A DNA stretch of 60,000 nt from Lineus longissimus (taxonomy: Eukaryota; Nemertea; Pilidiophora; Heteronemertea; Lineidae). Below, piece after piece: positions 43,901 through 56,252 of this stretch; position 1 is the first letter of the stretch, and each line of letters opens with the position of its first letter. The stretch lies in assembly GCF_910592395.1 (NCBI RefSeq), contig NC_088317.1, positions 16,122,001-16,182,000 of the forward strand, read 5' to 3'. Below the pieces are notes generated by a model. The model was given only the letters and a program-made list of their open reading frames with translations, did not search any database and had not been told where the DNA came from. The translations under genes and the position numbers were made by a program.

Positions 43901-46864
43901 TAACTGAGAAGGCAACTCTGTTAAGTGCGAACTATCACATTGCGGTTAGGGTGATGTCATACAGCACATGACACAAAATTGAATTTACCTAATAGGTTGG
44001 TCAAGTTGACCTAGAAGTCAAAAGAAGCGCACATGACTTAAAGGGACATTGGCCTGTCATGAAAGGAACTAACATTGGCTCCAGTCGCTTCCTTAGCCTC
44101 CGTCTGACGTGCTTTGTCTGAAAGCTGAGCAATGTCAATATACTGAGGGTCAAGATACCTATAAACGTGATAAAAAGTAATTTTATACAGATTCCCTCCT
44201 TCGGCACCACAGGTGAGGGTTCTCAGTACACCAGTCTTATGTATTATGGCACTATGCATTAGCATTACCTGGATAAGTCATATTTTGCATTCGGCAGCGA
44301 GTCCATTCCTATTTCTACACAGACCCAGTGAAACGCCTGTGTTGACAGTCATGGTATCTCTACAACCATATGCGTGAACCATGATCTGTTAAAATACAAT
44401 AGGGCCGGACACCTTTCCAGGGACGACATTTTCGGCTACTACACCCGGCCCTTTTTCACGACTGCGGACTCTTTGTATGTTTGTCTGGGTTACATATCAC
44501 AGTTTTAGATTGGTAAAACTGGTTGTAAGTTATGAAACTAAAGGCCTCAACAGTCATTGCGTCCTCTGGCCATAGCAACCCAAAAACTGCACCGAGTTAG
44601 TTATCAAATTGCTTGACCATCATGTTGGGTCCGGTTGGTAACATACAATTGCTTCTCCGTAAATACCAATATTGGTCCCCTGATTTGCCAAGGACCCTCA
44701 TTTAAATATGTCATTATGTATTTGATTTGAGGTCATGCTTTAAGATAGAGCACCCATTAAACCCTAAATGAGTACGAAAATCTCATCTGAACAAAATTTA
44801 ATGAAGAAAAATGCATTTTGATTCCGACTGCCAATTTTGGTGCGAATGTCATGCGGTACGTGGGGCGGTCGTCGCGTTCAGCAATTTAAATTCAAAGATA
44901 ATTATTCCAATCGAATTGATACAATTTCCCGTCCTGTGTTTTCAATAATGTTTTTCAGAACGAATAGTTCCCTTCCCTTTATCACGATGCAATTTATGCG
45001 CTCATAAGAATAACAATTTTAGCGAGCGTTTGGGTATTTCGCCCAACAAAAATGTACACCCACTTAAGGCACATATTTGTGTTGGCTGAAACATTTTTTT
45101 TTCAGAATCTGAAAACCTTTATTTCTAAGAGCGTCTAGAGACAATGACAACAACACCGCAAGTCCACAAGTTCACAAGTAAACCGCCTGGATAGGCAGCC
45201 TGAAATAGTGAACTCAACCAGTTTAGAACACGAGAACTGAGCCCAAATGGAAAGACGAGATAACTAAGGACACCATTCATTTAACAAGTGAAGAGGCGCT
45301 AAAGTAAATAACGGTCTGACTATACTACCAGCATACCTCTCTGATTCATGAAAAACTGAACAAAAACAGATTTTTATACAATAATATCGGACAATTGAGG
45401 ACACTTGCCTTTTTGTGATTTCCAGATTTTTATTCTTTTTGGGAAAATGACACAAAAATGAACGATATAACTGGCCAATTAATGCACCCACATAATCTGC
45501 AGAAACAGATTTTTTGAATAAAAATGATTTTTGACATCTTTTTTTTCATTATCCATTAATCTGTTCTTTTTATCAAAAATTACTTAAGTCGTGCTCAGTG
45601 GCCATACAGGAAAATGCGTCATGATATCAAAAGAGAGCAAACTTTTTTCCATTGTCTGTAATTGTGGTGAAATGTTTCCTTTGTCTTTTTAATTACTTCG
45701 ATGGACAGAGCAAAGATCACGGACAAAAAACCTTGATCGCGCAAAATTATTCAATTCACCCGCACAAGTTTTGATTGCTAATTTTTGGCGGGATATTTTC
45801 GCTTTTTTTGTCTCACTTTGGCATTGGCCATGTATTAAATCAGAATCTCACAATAATTGTCAATTTCATTACCATAATTGAGAGAAAAAACGTTGCTCGT
45901 CAGGGCATCTGAAGGTCATGATTTTTTCATTTGTAACAAAACGACGGTAGCCTCTCTCGTATATAAAAGGGCTCGAAATGACTGTGGTGAATGTGGCCCG
46001 AACAAAGAGAATTTCATTGCAATATCATGGCTTTTACTGCATGCTTGCTTGAAAATGTTGTCAAAATAAATGTTAGCAAATTTATGCGAAATGTCCATTA
46101 CTTCAGTTTCTCCATGTCCAATCAGTGCGACCTGGTCTGCACTGCGGTCCTGCCATTCGAACTGACCAATCGCAAGATGTTGTTTTGAACCGGGATGTCG
46201 GGGGTGTCAGAGTACGGTAATGAATAGGATTCTGCCGAGGCATTGGATATACCCCGGGGTCTACTTTATCCGACAATCGTGCATTAATTTCTGCTGTTAT
46301 CTCCAACACCTGGAAACTTGACAATTCACTTGACAATCGCCCGTAAAATCACACTGAACAGATTAAAATCGCGTTTTAACATGGTGGTTTATTGAACTCG
46401 GTCGTGTGCCCGACGAGACATAAATTGGCCAATCCCAAAGCCAGTACGCACTCAAATTCAACCTTAGTGCAGTTTAATTGACAATTAGAGTTACCGAGAA
46501 CTACAACAAAATACTTTGTTTTTTTCACCCACACCTGTTGAACACGGTTTTTGATTTTAATGAATTTCGCACGCGTCTGCTGAACTCCGAGACCAGCCCT
46601 CATCCGGGCCATTCATGGCCGCGACAGAGCCGTGAGGAAGTATCGCCTGATTCCGCCCCGACTTTCCCACATTTAACTGTAAATCACAAAACATGTAATC
46701 CCATCCCCCATAATTCTCAAAAACCGGTTGTTATCGGGGAAACCTCGCGAGGTAAATGACCTGTTGATTCCTATTGGTTGCCGGCGGCCATTTTTGATGC
46801 GACCGGGATGGCAGCGCAGTCCATAATTTAGATGAACCAGCAGCAACTTTCGGCTAATCACAAC

Positions 46865-46990
46865 TCATCTGAAATTGTTTGTTGTTCAATTAACCGAGAG
46901 CTAATTGTGTTAATAACGCTAATTAATGCAATTCGAACAGCGCCAGACCGATAATTAATAAATACACAAATTTGTCATGAGGGGTGCCCA
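46865..46990. promoter_or_regulatory. Cluster of TAAT/ATTA homeodomain-type sites
   Basis: CAATTAACC, GCTAATTGTG, GCTAATTAATGC and GATAATTAATAAATAC lie within about 110 bases, some 2.6 kb upstream of the homeobox start. Homeodomain proteins bind TAATTA cores. Regulatory function is inferred only. Confidence 0.25.
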
Positions 46991-48032
46991 TAAATTGCGA
47001 TCCGACCAACCCGCTGCGCAGACGATACCGAGGCGATGGAACGTGTTTGTTGAACTTCACCTTCCGTAATTGATCAATTATTGTAACTTATTGGGAGAAA
47101 ATAGGATAAATTGGACTTTTATTCATTACATCACTAGATTCCGTACCGTGGGGACCCGTTGTCATCAAACTGGGCGGACACCCATATAAAGCCAAACTTT
47201 TTCAGGAATTGCCATTCATTTGTTTACTCATCATCAGGAAAGACTAACCGGATATAGCTTAATTTTTCACCCTGGTAAGTTAATTTTGTGTCATAATTCC
47301 TTTTCCCGTTTCACTCAATTCTATTGATATTAGGCCTACTCAAATTTCCTCTTGTCCGCATTCTCTGCCCGGTTTTTCAAAACAAATTTCGTCTCCAACA
47401 CTGTGTTAGCTTTCAAATCTTAGCGTTAAGCCTAATGGACTTTATGTACTGAAGAAAATAACGCCAAGTTATGTCGCCAGAGTTGGTGACAAACTTGATT
47501 TGAACTACAATCAGGCCCTGATGGTAAAAGTTTTCACGCGGACATCGCTCATGTGGATCGAGAATATGGATGTGTATCAGACTCGATACATCTCCTCGTA
47601 TCAAACTTCCATTCATAAAATTCATTTCTAATTCATTTAGAAGATACAATATCTTAATATTAGACATTGGCTGCTGATTCTCAAAATGCGCCTTTATTTA
47701 TGTCTCGGCCCTATCAAGGGGGCCCAGTGAGATATTTGGCCGGTGTATTTTGTACAAATATCATTGTTTGTTGCAATGATCAAAATTCGTACGCGCGTCC
47801 TGTGAAAGACAAATAGTTGGTAATCTGAATTTATTTCAAATTATGTAAAACAAATGCTACGTTTTTGAAATTGCAAAAAAAGGTTGGATTCTTCAATCTG
47901 TATATATGTAGAAACGCTGCTTTTGCCTAGGTTTTATTTCTGTTTTTTTAATTTCTTTTATGTCTAATTTATTTCTAATACCAAAATCGTGAGAAGTCGG
48001 CTAGTATACCAAGAGCGACCCCAAAAAGAATG

Positions 48033-48966
48033 GTTTTCACTCTAAAAGAGCGACTACGGTTTTCACTCTAAAAGAGCGAGGATCCCATTGTTTTCACTCT
48101 AAAGGAGCGACTACGGTTTTCACTCTGAAAGATCGAGGACTCCATTGTTTTCACTCTAAAGGAGCGACTACGGTTTTCACTCTAAAAGAGCGACTACGGT
48201 TTTCACTCTAAAAGAGCGAGGACCCCATTGTTTTCACTCTAAAGGAGCGACTACGGTTTTCACTCTAAAAGAGCGAGGACCCCATTGTTTTCACTCTAAA
48301 GGAGCGACTACGGTTTTCACTCTAAATGAGCGACTACGGTTTTCACTCTAAAAGAGCGAGGACTCCATTGTTTTCACTCTAAAGGAGCGACTACGGTTTT
48401 CACTCTAAAAGAGCGAGGACTCCATTGTTTTCACTCTAAAGGAGCGACTACGGTTTTCACTCTAGAAGAGCGAGGACCCCATTGTTTTCACTCTAAAGGA
48501 GCGACTACGGTTTTCACTCTAGAAGAGCGAGGACTCCATTGTTTTCACTCTAAAGGAGCGACTACAATTTTCACTCTAAAAGAGCGAGGACTCCATTGTT
48601 TTCACTTTAAAGGAGCGACTACGGTTTTCACTCTAAAAGAGCGAGGACTCCATTGTTTTCACTCTAAAGGAGCGACTACGGTTTCCACTCTAAAAGAGCG
48701 AGGACTCCATTGTTTTCACTCTAAAGGAGCGACTACGGTTTTCACTCTAAAAGAGCGAGGACTCCATTGTTTTCACTCTAAAGGAGCGACTACGGTTTTC
48801 ACTCTAAACGAGCGAGGACTCCATTGTTTTCATTCTAAAGGAGCGACTACGGTTTTCACTCTAAAAGAGCGAGGACCCCTTTGTTTTCACTCTAAAGGAG
48901 CGACTACGGTTTTCACTCTAAAAGAGCGAGGACCCCATTGTTTTCACTCTAAAGGAGCGACACCCT
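48033..48966. repeat. 57-bp higher-order minisatellite made of two half units
   Basis: Alternating halves TTTTCACTCTAAAAGAGCGA + GGACTCCATTG and TTTTCACTCTAAAGGAGCGA + CTACGG give a 57-base unit repeated about 16 times, with a few single-half steps near the start. Each half has the small palindrome CTCTAAARGAG. It ends about 570 bases before the homeobox start codon. Confidence 0.95.
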
Positions 48967-49535
48967 TTATTGGTTTCATTCGAAAAGAACGGTTCACTGA
49001 AGAGCCAAGGAATTTCACCTCCGCATGAAGAATTTTAAAGTCAGAGATCTGGCTAATCAGCGAGGTGACAAAGGTGAAATTGTGCTTAAGAAATATGATT
49101 CCCAACAACACGGACGTAAATCGGCCCGTGCCGACAGTGAGAATTCACTCCTAGTTTTGTAAAATATTGAATTTTTCATAACATTTTTTCGCGAAACTGA
49201 TGATTTTTACAGAAATGCGTAAACAGCTCGTGTCAATGAACGTGTCCTACAATGAGTCTGTCACCAGGCATGTGTTGGTCAAAACTTTGTTAGCTTTAAC
49301 GGAGTGAAAAATTGTATTTAGTGGGGTTAAGTGAAAGAGATAACGTCTTTAAGCATCCTTAACGTACATGTAACCGTTAGGGATAACGTGCATTTCGTGG
49401 TTTTGAACAACCGGGCTTTTGCCTACAACCCATGCGGGATTCGGCGGTCATTTTCAGGACATTCTGTTACGCATTAGATTGACAACTATAATTTGATGAT
49501 ATTAGCGCCAATTATCGAAATCAAGGCTGATCACC

Positions 49536-49743
49536 ATGAGCAGGCGACACATGAAACAGGATATCAGAAGTAGAAGGTCGCGCCGAAATATTTTAGGAAT
49601 TTCTTCAAAATCTTCAAAATCTTTGTTTTCAGAAATGGTGAAAGTCATTCACACTGCTGTTATGAAGACAAACTCGCATAGTATCGACGGTATCCTTGGT
49701 AACAAGACAGAAATGACGCCATCATCTCCATATAAGGAAGAAG
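49536..49743 (+). CDS. repo: Repo-like homeobox gene, exon 1 (octapeptide)
   Basis: Residues 1-69 plus one base, ending SPYKEE before donor GAAG|GTCAGT. Contains the octapeptide HSIDGILG (residues 48-55), an eh1-like Groucho/TLE-binding motif known from Pax and some paired-like proteins. The exon is joined to exon 2 because the leftover G plus AT makes a codon (D70). The start is uncertain: ATG 49536 gives an N-terminus rich in Arg, Ser and Lys. ATG 49635 (M34) follows an acceptor-like TTTGTTTTCAG and would put the octapeptide at residues 15-22, nearer its usual place. Confidence 0.75.
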
Positions 49744-49792
49744 GTCAGTGTCTTTAATTCATAGTTTATTTCTTAGCCTGCGACAACACTTT

Positions 49793-49958
49793 CGGCCGAA
49801 TTTACAAAGGGTGTTTAGCTTAAAACAGCGTTTAATGTCTGAATAGACAGAGTCAGGGCCTTGCAGGGTTTCTTCATGAAAACTGCATTAGGCCCTGAAA
49901 CTGATTATGTAGAATTTACACGCGTCTAACTCTTAAACACCCTTCGTAAATTCGGCCC
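49793..49958. mobile_element. MITE-like element with 24-base terminal inverted repeats
   Basis: The left end GGCCGAATTTACAAAGGGTG continues TTTA. The right end is its inverse (TAAACACCCTTCG to AAATTCGGCC) with one mismatch. About 166 bp, non-coding, 50 bases after exon 1. Confidence 0.8.
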
Positions 49959-49998
49959 ATTAATATCTTTGATGGATAATTACAATCATGAGTTTTTT

Positions 49999-50341
49999 CC
50001 ACAAAGTTCCTTGCGTCCGTCGAGCAATGGTGCTTTCATTCCGTCTGCTCCCATTTTCGCCAAATCTACCCCTTTCCCAGTGGGTCTCAGGCGAATAACT
50101 GTAAAGCAACACCTTCATTTTGATGTTTACGTGGGCATAACATCTTGATAGTCCTAATCTTGATTCGCCAAATCTACCCCTTTCCACAAAGTTCCTTGCG
50201 TCCGTCGAGCAATGGTGCTTTCATTCCGTCTGCTCCCATTTTCGCCAAATCTACCCCTTTCCCAGTGGGTCTCAGGCGAATAACTGTAAAGCAACACCTT
50301 CATTTTGATGTTTACGTGGGCATAACATCTTGATAGTCCTA
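49999..50341. repeat. Tandem duplication, period 185 bp, copies identical over 158 bases
   Basis: 49999-50156 and 50184-50341 both begin CCACAAAGTTCCTTGCGTCC and end CATCTTGATAGTCCTA. I see no difference between them. The intervening 27 bases repeat an inner segment (TTCGCCAAATCTACCCCTTT). Confidence 0.95.
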
Positions 50342-50939
50342 CACATATTGCTTAATAAGGATTTATAGCTACAGACTTTAGTGCGGCAGAATTTTGTTCG
50401 ATCGGCCAATTTTAAATGGCCTTCTCCCATTTGCAAATACATGTATTCCTCAAAAGTACATTTTCGAAGGCCGTGAAAAAGTACTTGGCTCTCAAAAATT
50501 GGCCTGATGTGACCCCTAGTCGTGCCTGTTGTAATGAAAAAACACTTATAAACCATCTTTATCATTGTTGTGCTCCGGAGACACATTCCGTCGTGTTTGG
50601 TCATAATTTCCATCCCAACTGAATTGGTCTTGCGAGGACAAAGTCACAATCAGAATGCATTAAGGGTACACGATTAGCTCTTTTATCAGTCTCTGCTATA
50701 CACCACCGTTGAAAGCGGTCCTGGTCAACAAATCGGCGTTAGCAGTACCATTGTTAAGTCATAACGCTACTATTGCAAATGAAATTTACTGATCGAGATA
50801 ACGCTCAGTTTAACTAACGCTGCGGGTGTTTGTCTCGATAACGGCGATTGAGTAGCTTGGCCCTGGAAAATCTGCCTTGTCGGCCTTCGCCTAACGATAT
50901 CACGGCATTCCTATCAATGCTGGATCCCTTCTCCCACCC

Positions 50940-51190
50940 ACCACGACAAAATGATATGATGCAATGATAATTTATGATAGTGGTGACGTCTGATTGAATA
51001 AATCATGTCAAATTATTCATGATAAATTTGATTTCGCCCAGAACGAGTTTCCCTGGACACAACCCGCACGGAGACATGTCCGTAATTGTTGTAATTATTG
51101 CTCGATTTAATTGATTTAGCCCTTATAAAATCTGTCATTAGTCACAGACAATAACTTTATAACCGATTAAGTTGTGTAATAAAGCACGTT
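50940..51190. promoter_or_regulatory. Candidate intronic regulatory stretch
   Basis: AT-rich single-copy-looking sequence with GTAATTATTGCTCGATTTAA, TTAATTGATTTAG, AAATTATTCATGATAAA and AGACAATAAC. These include homeodomain-type TAATTA/TAATTG cores and a SOX-like ACAAT. Function is inferred from density only. Confidence 0.2.
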
Positions 51191-52487
51191 TGATGTCATG
51201 AAGTGATGATGTTGCTATTTGTTTTCGGATTTTAGAGGCAGTTAGAGTGTAAGTTAAGCAATGTTTAACGTTGAACTGAAATTGTGATTTAATTGCAGTC
51301 TAGTCCATCGTGAGAAAAAACTGCTGCAGATGACATAAAAAAATTTCATCTTGAAATTATTTTCATTAAAAGCATATTCGGGTGCAAATGTACTTTTCAC
51401 TCAGAAGTTAGTAGCCTACATAGAAAATGTATAACTTGTTCAATTTAGAGATTTGGACATAAATTATATAAATTATTTCTAGTCCATTAAAAGATATTTT
51501 GTTATCATTCGAAATATTCCATCTTTGATAATACCATAAATGACAAACCTCACCATATTTTTAAGGTACATATTGTGGTAAAAGATTGTATTTTTCAATT
51601 CGAAAAACACCTTTGTTACAGTGTGACCACTGACGATATTGATTTTATCACAAAACACCGCCGCATTTCTTGTTTACCGCCATTAGCAGTTCATCCTTAG
51701 ATTCAGTTTTTTTCTCTCCGTCAGGGGGAGTATTTTGAAAACCACTCATGATTTTGCCAGGATGTTAGCAGTCATGAAATTATCCATTTAAACTACACTG
51801 TGTGGATGAATGGAATCAGCCAAGGCTCATGCCACATACTACGATGTGTTTATGATATATACCGATGACAGATGAAAAAGTTTTTATTCAAACCTGACGA
51901 TGCTAATGATGCAATTCGCAATTCGCAATTCGCATCGTCGAACTATCAATAATTTGCCTGCATGGTTTCCGAAGGGGTTAACATGTGACAAGGCAAAGAC
52001 TTCCGTCGCCGTATAATGCTAAACATTTATTCATTACCATATAAAACCAATGACCAACGAACTAATGACTGGTATCCTTTTCATTGTATTCTCAAATTGA
52101 TGGCAAATACTTACGATACCACCCACAATACAATCACGTCACGTTTTCTTTGTCTGGAGGCAGGAAAGGTTATGAAACATCGCATGAACGTGAGGTTTCC
52201 ATCATTTTACAATACATGATGATTTCAGTTTGCATTCCGGGGGTACAGATATGTAGATACATTAATTTCATGCACAGCTGTAACTATTATGGACAATTGC
52301 CCGAGCCGCCGAACTGCTCATCAGAGCTGGTGTAACGCTTTTGAGTGTTGGGGAGTGTTTTCCTCAATCTGTTTTTCCGATTGAAAAGCCATGCTCTCTA
52401 GCTGTCTACTGCTTGGAAACACTGAAATGTTGGAACACTGAAAACATCACAAATTCCTCTCCCCAAGAAGCCAATGTATACATCTCG

Positions 52488-52560
52488 TTTTAATAATAAT
52501 AATGTCACGCATTTATATAGCGCTCCTCAGTAACGTAACTGCTAAAGCGCTGTGGGATAT
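52488..52560 (-). repeat. LINE/SINE 3' end with GCGCTATATAAAT and ATT tail
   Basis: In reverse complement, GAGGAGCGCTATATAAATGC is followed by an (ATT)n tail. The GCGCTATATAAAT end is shared with the LINE fragment at 9420-9452, suggesting the same retroelement lineage or a SINE using its end. Confidence 0.6.
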
Positions 52561-53680
52561 CAAATTATTACTCAGGTCTCCACAGAAATCAATCAGGGGT
52601 TTCAAGGAGCAGCCAGAAGGTGCTCACTTGAACTTGACCAGTTTTAGCCCTCAGAAAACTGGGAAAACGCCTATGTTGGGGCCGAAACGTCAATTTTTCT
52701 TTCTGGGGATGGATCCCTAACCCCCTCTAGTTTCTTAGATCACACCACCAAAGGGCTCTTTAGGTTACGCTGCGCTCCCCCGAATTTCCAAAATTTCTAT
52801 ATCCGGCCTGTGCTTGAAATCAAATTTTGATCTCTAAAAAACTCAGAAATGAAAGTCTAAAGAGCTCGTCCGTCAAAAGATAAGACTTCCACTGAAGGTT
52901 TCTTTCAAAATTAATCTACATATTTACATCGGTTTTGTTATTTTTCAGCCGGTACTACATTCTCCTGTCCTCAAACAAAATACCAGTTTGGCTCAATTAT
53001 ATAGTATTGTCATCACCGAGGCCATGGACTTGGGCCCCTGAAATATTAACGTATGAGGGCCCCTAAACGTCAGGGTACATTGATTTTCTGGTTTAGTAGC
53101 AATTATGAAGTAAATTGGTGAGGGTGTTCGTGAAATTGGTGGTAGTTAAGACCTATCAGTTGGTAAACATTACGCAAAAACGTTTAATTTTCTAATTATA
53201 AGTTGATTTAATTGATTGTCCATCATCAGTGACCATGAGAAATATGGGACACAATTTGTTATATATTTTGATTTGGTTAAGGTGATGGTCGTTTTGGTGT
53301 GGTACGCAGGGGTCAGGGGTCTTGGCAACGGTGCTTGAAAATACAATGGCAATTTATTTTATTTATTTTTTATTTAGTATCAAATTTCACCAACAGTGTT
53401 TATCCAGGGGTCTAAATCCTCTTCACCCCGATATTACTAAATTAACAAAACACAGCGGCGTAGAATTATAATTTTTTTAAATCGACCCCTTGTCTGGTAT
53501 CTTACACTGACACTTAAGGCACATAATAAGTATCATTTTGACAACTTGTCTAGGATGTTACCCTGACTTTACATATAGGCAGATAATAAAATACAATTTT
53601 GACCCCTTGTCTGGGATCTTGCCCTGATAATAGGCACATAATAGAATACGTACACACAGACCCAGTCATTGATCGCGTAA

Positions 53681-53722
53681 ATGAAATGAAATGAAATGAA
53701 AATGAAATGAAATGAAATGAAA
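53681..53722. repeat. (AATGA)n microsatellite
   Basis: Eight AATGA-type units with one AAAATGA interruption, followed by AATTTATTGGCC. Confidence 0.9.
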
Positions 53723-55634
53723 TTTATTGGCCAAAACACAATCTTTGCATACAAGGCACGAAACACAAATACAAATGTACATTACTATCAAAATATCAAA
53801 ACAATAAATTTACAATATAACCACAATCCCACGTTGCTATCGTTACAGCACAGCTAATCAGAGGTCTAAAGGCGCTCTAGTTTTCTGAAGAAAACAGAGA
53901 CATATGCGTTATGAAGACACAGTGACAGTAAACACACAAATATTGCGGCAACTGCATGTACGAAAACAGTCATCCTGAGATATATACAATATCGTTATAT
54001 ACAATAATGAGAGGCGGAGTATTGAAAAACACTGGTTCAGGTTGCAAAACAGTCGCCCTATAGGCCAACTTGACATTACTCTCAGCCAAGTTAACAAGCA
54101 GCATAAAAACTCAAAATGTCATAAATGTAAGTGTCCCATACGAAACCTGCGTCCCCGAAACAATTACTTGAACACTAAATCCCATTTAGAATTATTGAAA
54201 TGAGGCAAAACCTATTAGCAATTGCTCCAGAGACATGCCAGGCTTGATTTCGATCAATTTGTGAATTTACTTCATTAAACTGTCTCTCTTACTCCTTGTA
54301 AATCGTGAGTAGAGTGGGTAATTCATTTGGGGGTCGTACTGGAAGTCGTCGAGGCAGCAAGTTGCTGGATGCCCAATTTTCTATTCTTGTGCAAAAGTAA
54401 CACCCGTTCTGTTGACCATGTTGGTATTGTGACATGTTCCAGCATGCCCTGCCCCCTCCCCTACACTCTCCGGAAGCCGGGGACCGGCTGCGTCCTGTCG
54501 CACGAAGGAGAAACGACCAGGATGACGAAACGGACTGCATGGGAGTCCATACCTCCCCACCCCATTCTCAACCTTAAAGGGGTAGCTGAAGACAGGAACT
54601 AAAGGATCCAGGTGACTCCAGTTAGGGTCCTGGATTTAGTTTGTTATGCACTGTGATACCTTGTACAGGCGTAAATAGTGGCGATATGTTGTTCAATAAT
54701 GCACTCGATATACACTCAAATTTGAATTTACCAGACATAATATGGTCCATCTGAAACTCGTCTAACATATCTTTATTTCAACACTATCGTTTAACAAATT
54801 TTCTAACAATAATGTGCAAGGGTGAGGAGCATGTGGATGAACCTTGCATACAAAGATGTTACTGATGTGAATGGGGAGGTTATTCTAATTAAGTTACTGA
54901 CCATCTTCGGAAAGAGATGTGAATAATGACATAACAATAACTCCTCACTAGGTTGTCAATAACTCCGTGGGTAACCCCGGCCCGCATCAACGCTAGCATA
55001 TACCTGAGACCTCCCCCCACCCAGCCTGCGTGCAAAACAATCGATGCAGGACAACCACAAATAATGGTCCGACAATACGTGGAGATAATTTCGCCGAGGA
55101 CTTCCCCCCTGCCCTCATAGCCCTCGTCAACATAATTCACCTCATCAAACAAATTAAGTTAATCAGAAGTGTACTCCTTGGCGTAGGATATAGGTTTGCA
55201 GAGTGATTATCTCAGACTATTTCGTGTCACAAGTTGGCCTGGCAATGATTTGATAAATGATATTGTTGACATGGTCATGTTTGCTAGACCTGGGGAAAAA
55301 CGTAAATGTTTTGTGATGCTTTCGTCACCTAAACAACAACGTGCAAGGTAGATTTTCTAAAACAAAAGGAGTGCAATTCATCAGAACGACCGGCAATATA
55401 ATATGAAAAAAGAGGGTAGTTCATCAAAGATTGCTACAGCACATGAAAAGAAAAGAGTACAATTCATCAAAAGATCGCTAAAGCATACGATATCAGAAAA
55501 AGCCCGCCGGTGGCGCGAACTTCTGAGCAGCCTAGCTGAACACTTGGTGCTCGAGGACAGAGCCAGACAACTATATTTTACTGCAATTTATACCGTCATA
55601 ACTAAACAAGAATTTACAAATTCATATTTTTCAG

Positions 55635-55740
55635 ATCTCAGCGATGAGAGTGGTAAAGCTGAAGAAAACAACCTAGGCCAGGAGCAGCTGACGGAACAGG
55701 CTGCGCAGGAACCGCCCAAAAAGAAGAAGACGAGGTACAG
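55635..55740 (+). CDS. repo: Repo-like homeobox gene, exon 2
   Basis: Residues 70-104 plus two bases: acidic and Gln-rich (LSDESGKAEENNLGQEQ), then PPKKKKTRY at the start of the homeodomain. Acceptor ATTTTTCAG, donor ACAG|GTGAGA. The open frame extends upstream to 55403, but the strong acceptor and phase match to exon 1 favour 55635. An alternative first exon starting at 55403 cannot be excluded. Confidence 0.85.
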
Positions 55741-56252
55741 GTGAGATCACGTTCGAATTTTCCGCATGCGAGACAAGTTGATCGGAGTTCCGGTTTCCTC
55801 CTGCGTATACGAGAGTGTGGAGCTGTGATGTGCCAGTATATGTTGCAAGAGAAATTGTTGTGGTTGCAACAGAACACGACAAACTGCCAAATCTTCAGCG
55901 GACCAATCAGTATTGACTTTCGTGTCACATGACTTCAAAATTGAACGGGCTAAACAGAAGTAAACATTTATCTGAAGCCGACTCGGCTGACATGGAAAGG
56001 CTGTCATTTCAATGAAGCTATCCGACAGGGGTCAGACTACCATCAAAATTGCGCCATGAAAATTGTCCCTTTACATGTTTAGTATAGGATTTGTTGCTGC
56101 TAATTTAGTGCTCAGGAAATGGCGACACGTGACGGCAGTTGAAGTTTTCTCACATCATACCGCCCAATTTCGTCCGACATCCCCCGTCAAACGTTGCTCT
56201 TTTTGCATGATACCGTCTTCATTTCTCTGAAACTTAGTTTTAACTTTTTAAG
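55741..56252. other. Homeobox gene intron 2
   Basis: 512 bases, nothing recognised beyond its splice sites. Confidence 0.7.

Larger units (their letters stand above)
29507..49535. other. Intergenic spacer between divergent start codons
   Basis: About 20 kb. No gene is supported. It holds an ATCGC-rich element (30520-30770), a shared TGAGGGTCAAG repeat (31740-32095 and 44035-44200), a diverged CAGTGGGACC element (34956-35145), duplications at 35693 and 38266, an orphan exon-like segment (38759-38830), the 32-bp array (39898-40907), a TAATTA-rich stretch (46865-46990) and the 57-bp array (48033-48966). Upstream UTR exons of either gene could lie here unseen. Confidence 0.6.
49744..55634. other. 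Homeobox gene intron 1
   Basis: 5.9 kb, splitting the octapeptide exon from the homeodomain exons. Contents: an inverted-repeat element (49793-49958), a perfect 185-bp-spaced duplication (49999-50341), an AT-rich stretch with homeodomain and SOX-like motifs (50940-51190), a LINE 3' end (52488-52560) and an (AATGA)n microsatellite (53681-53722). No other gene is supported. Confidence 0.6.

Noticed and set aside
48033-48966. CRISPR-like array
   Set aside because: Direct repeats have no unique spacers; it is a higher-order minisatellite in animal DNA.
55403-55634. Upstream extension of homeobox exon 2 as the true first exon
   Set aside because: A strong acceptor at 55634 and exact phase match with the octapeptide exon make it more likely intron; kept as an alternative only.
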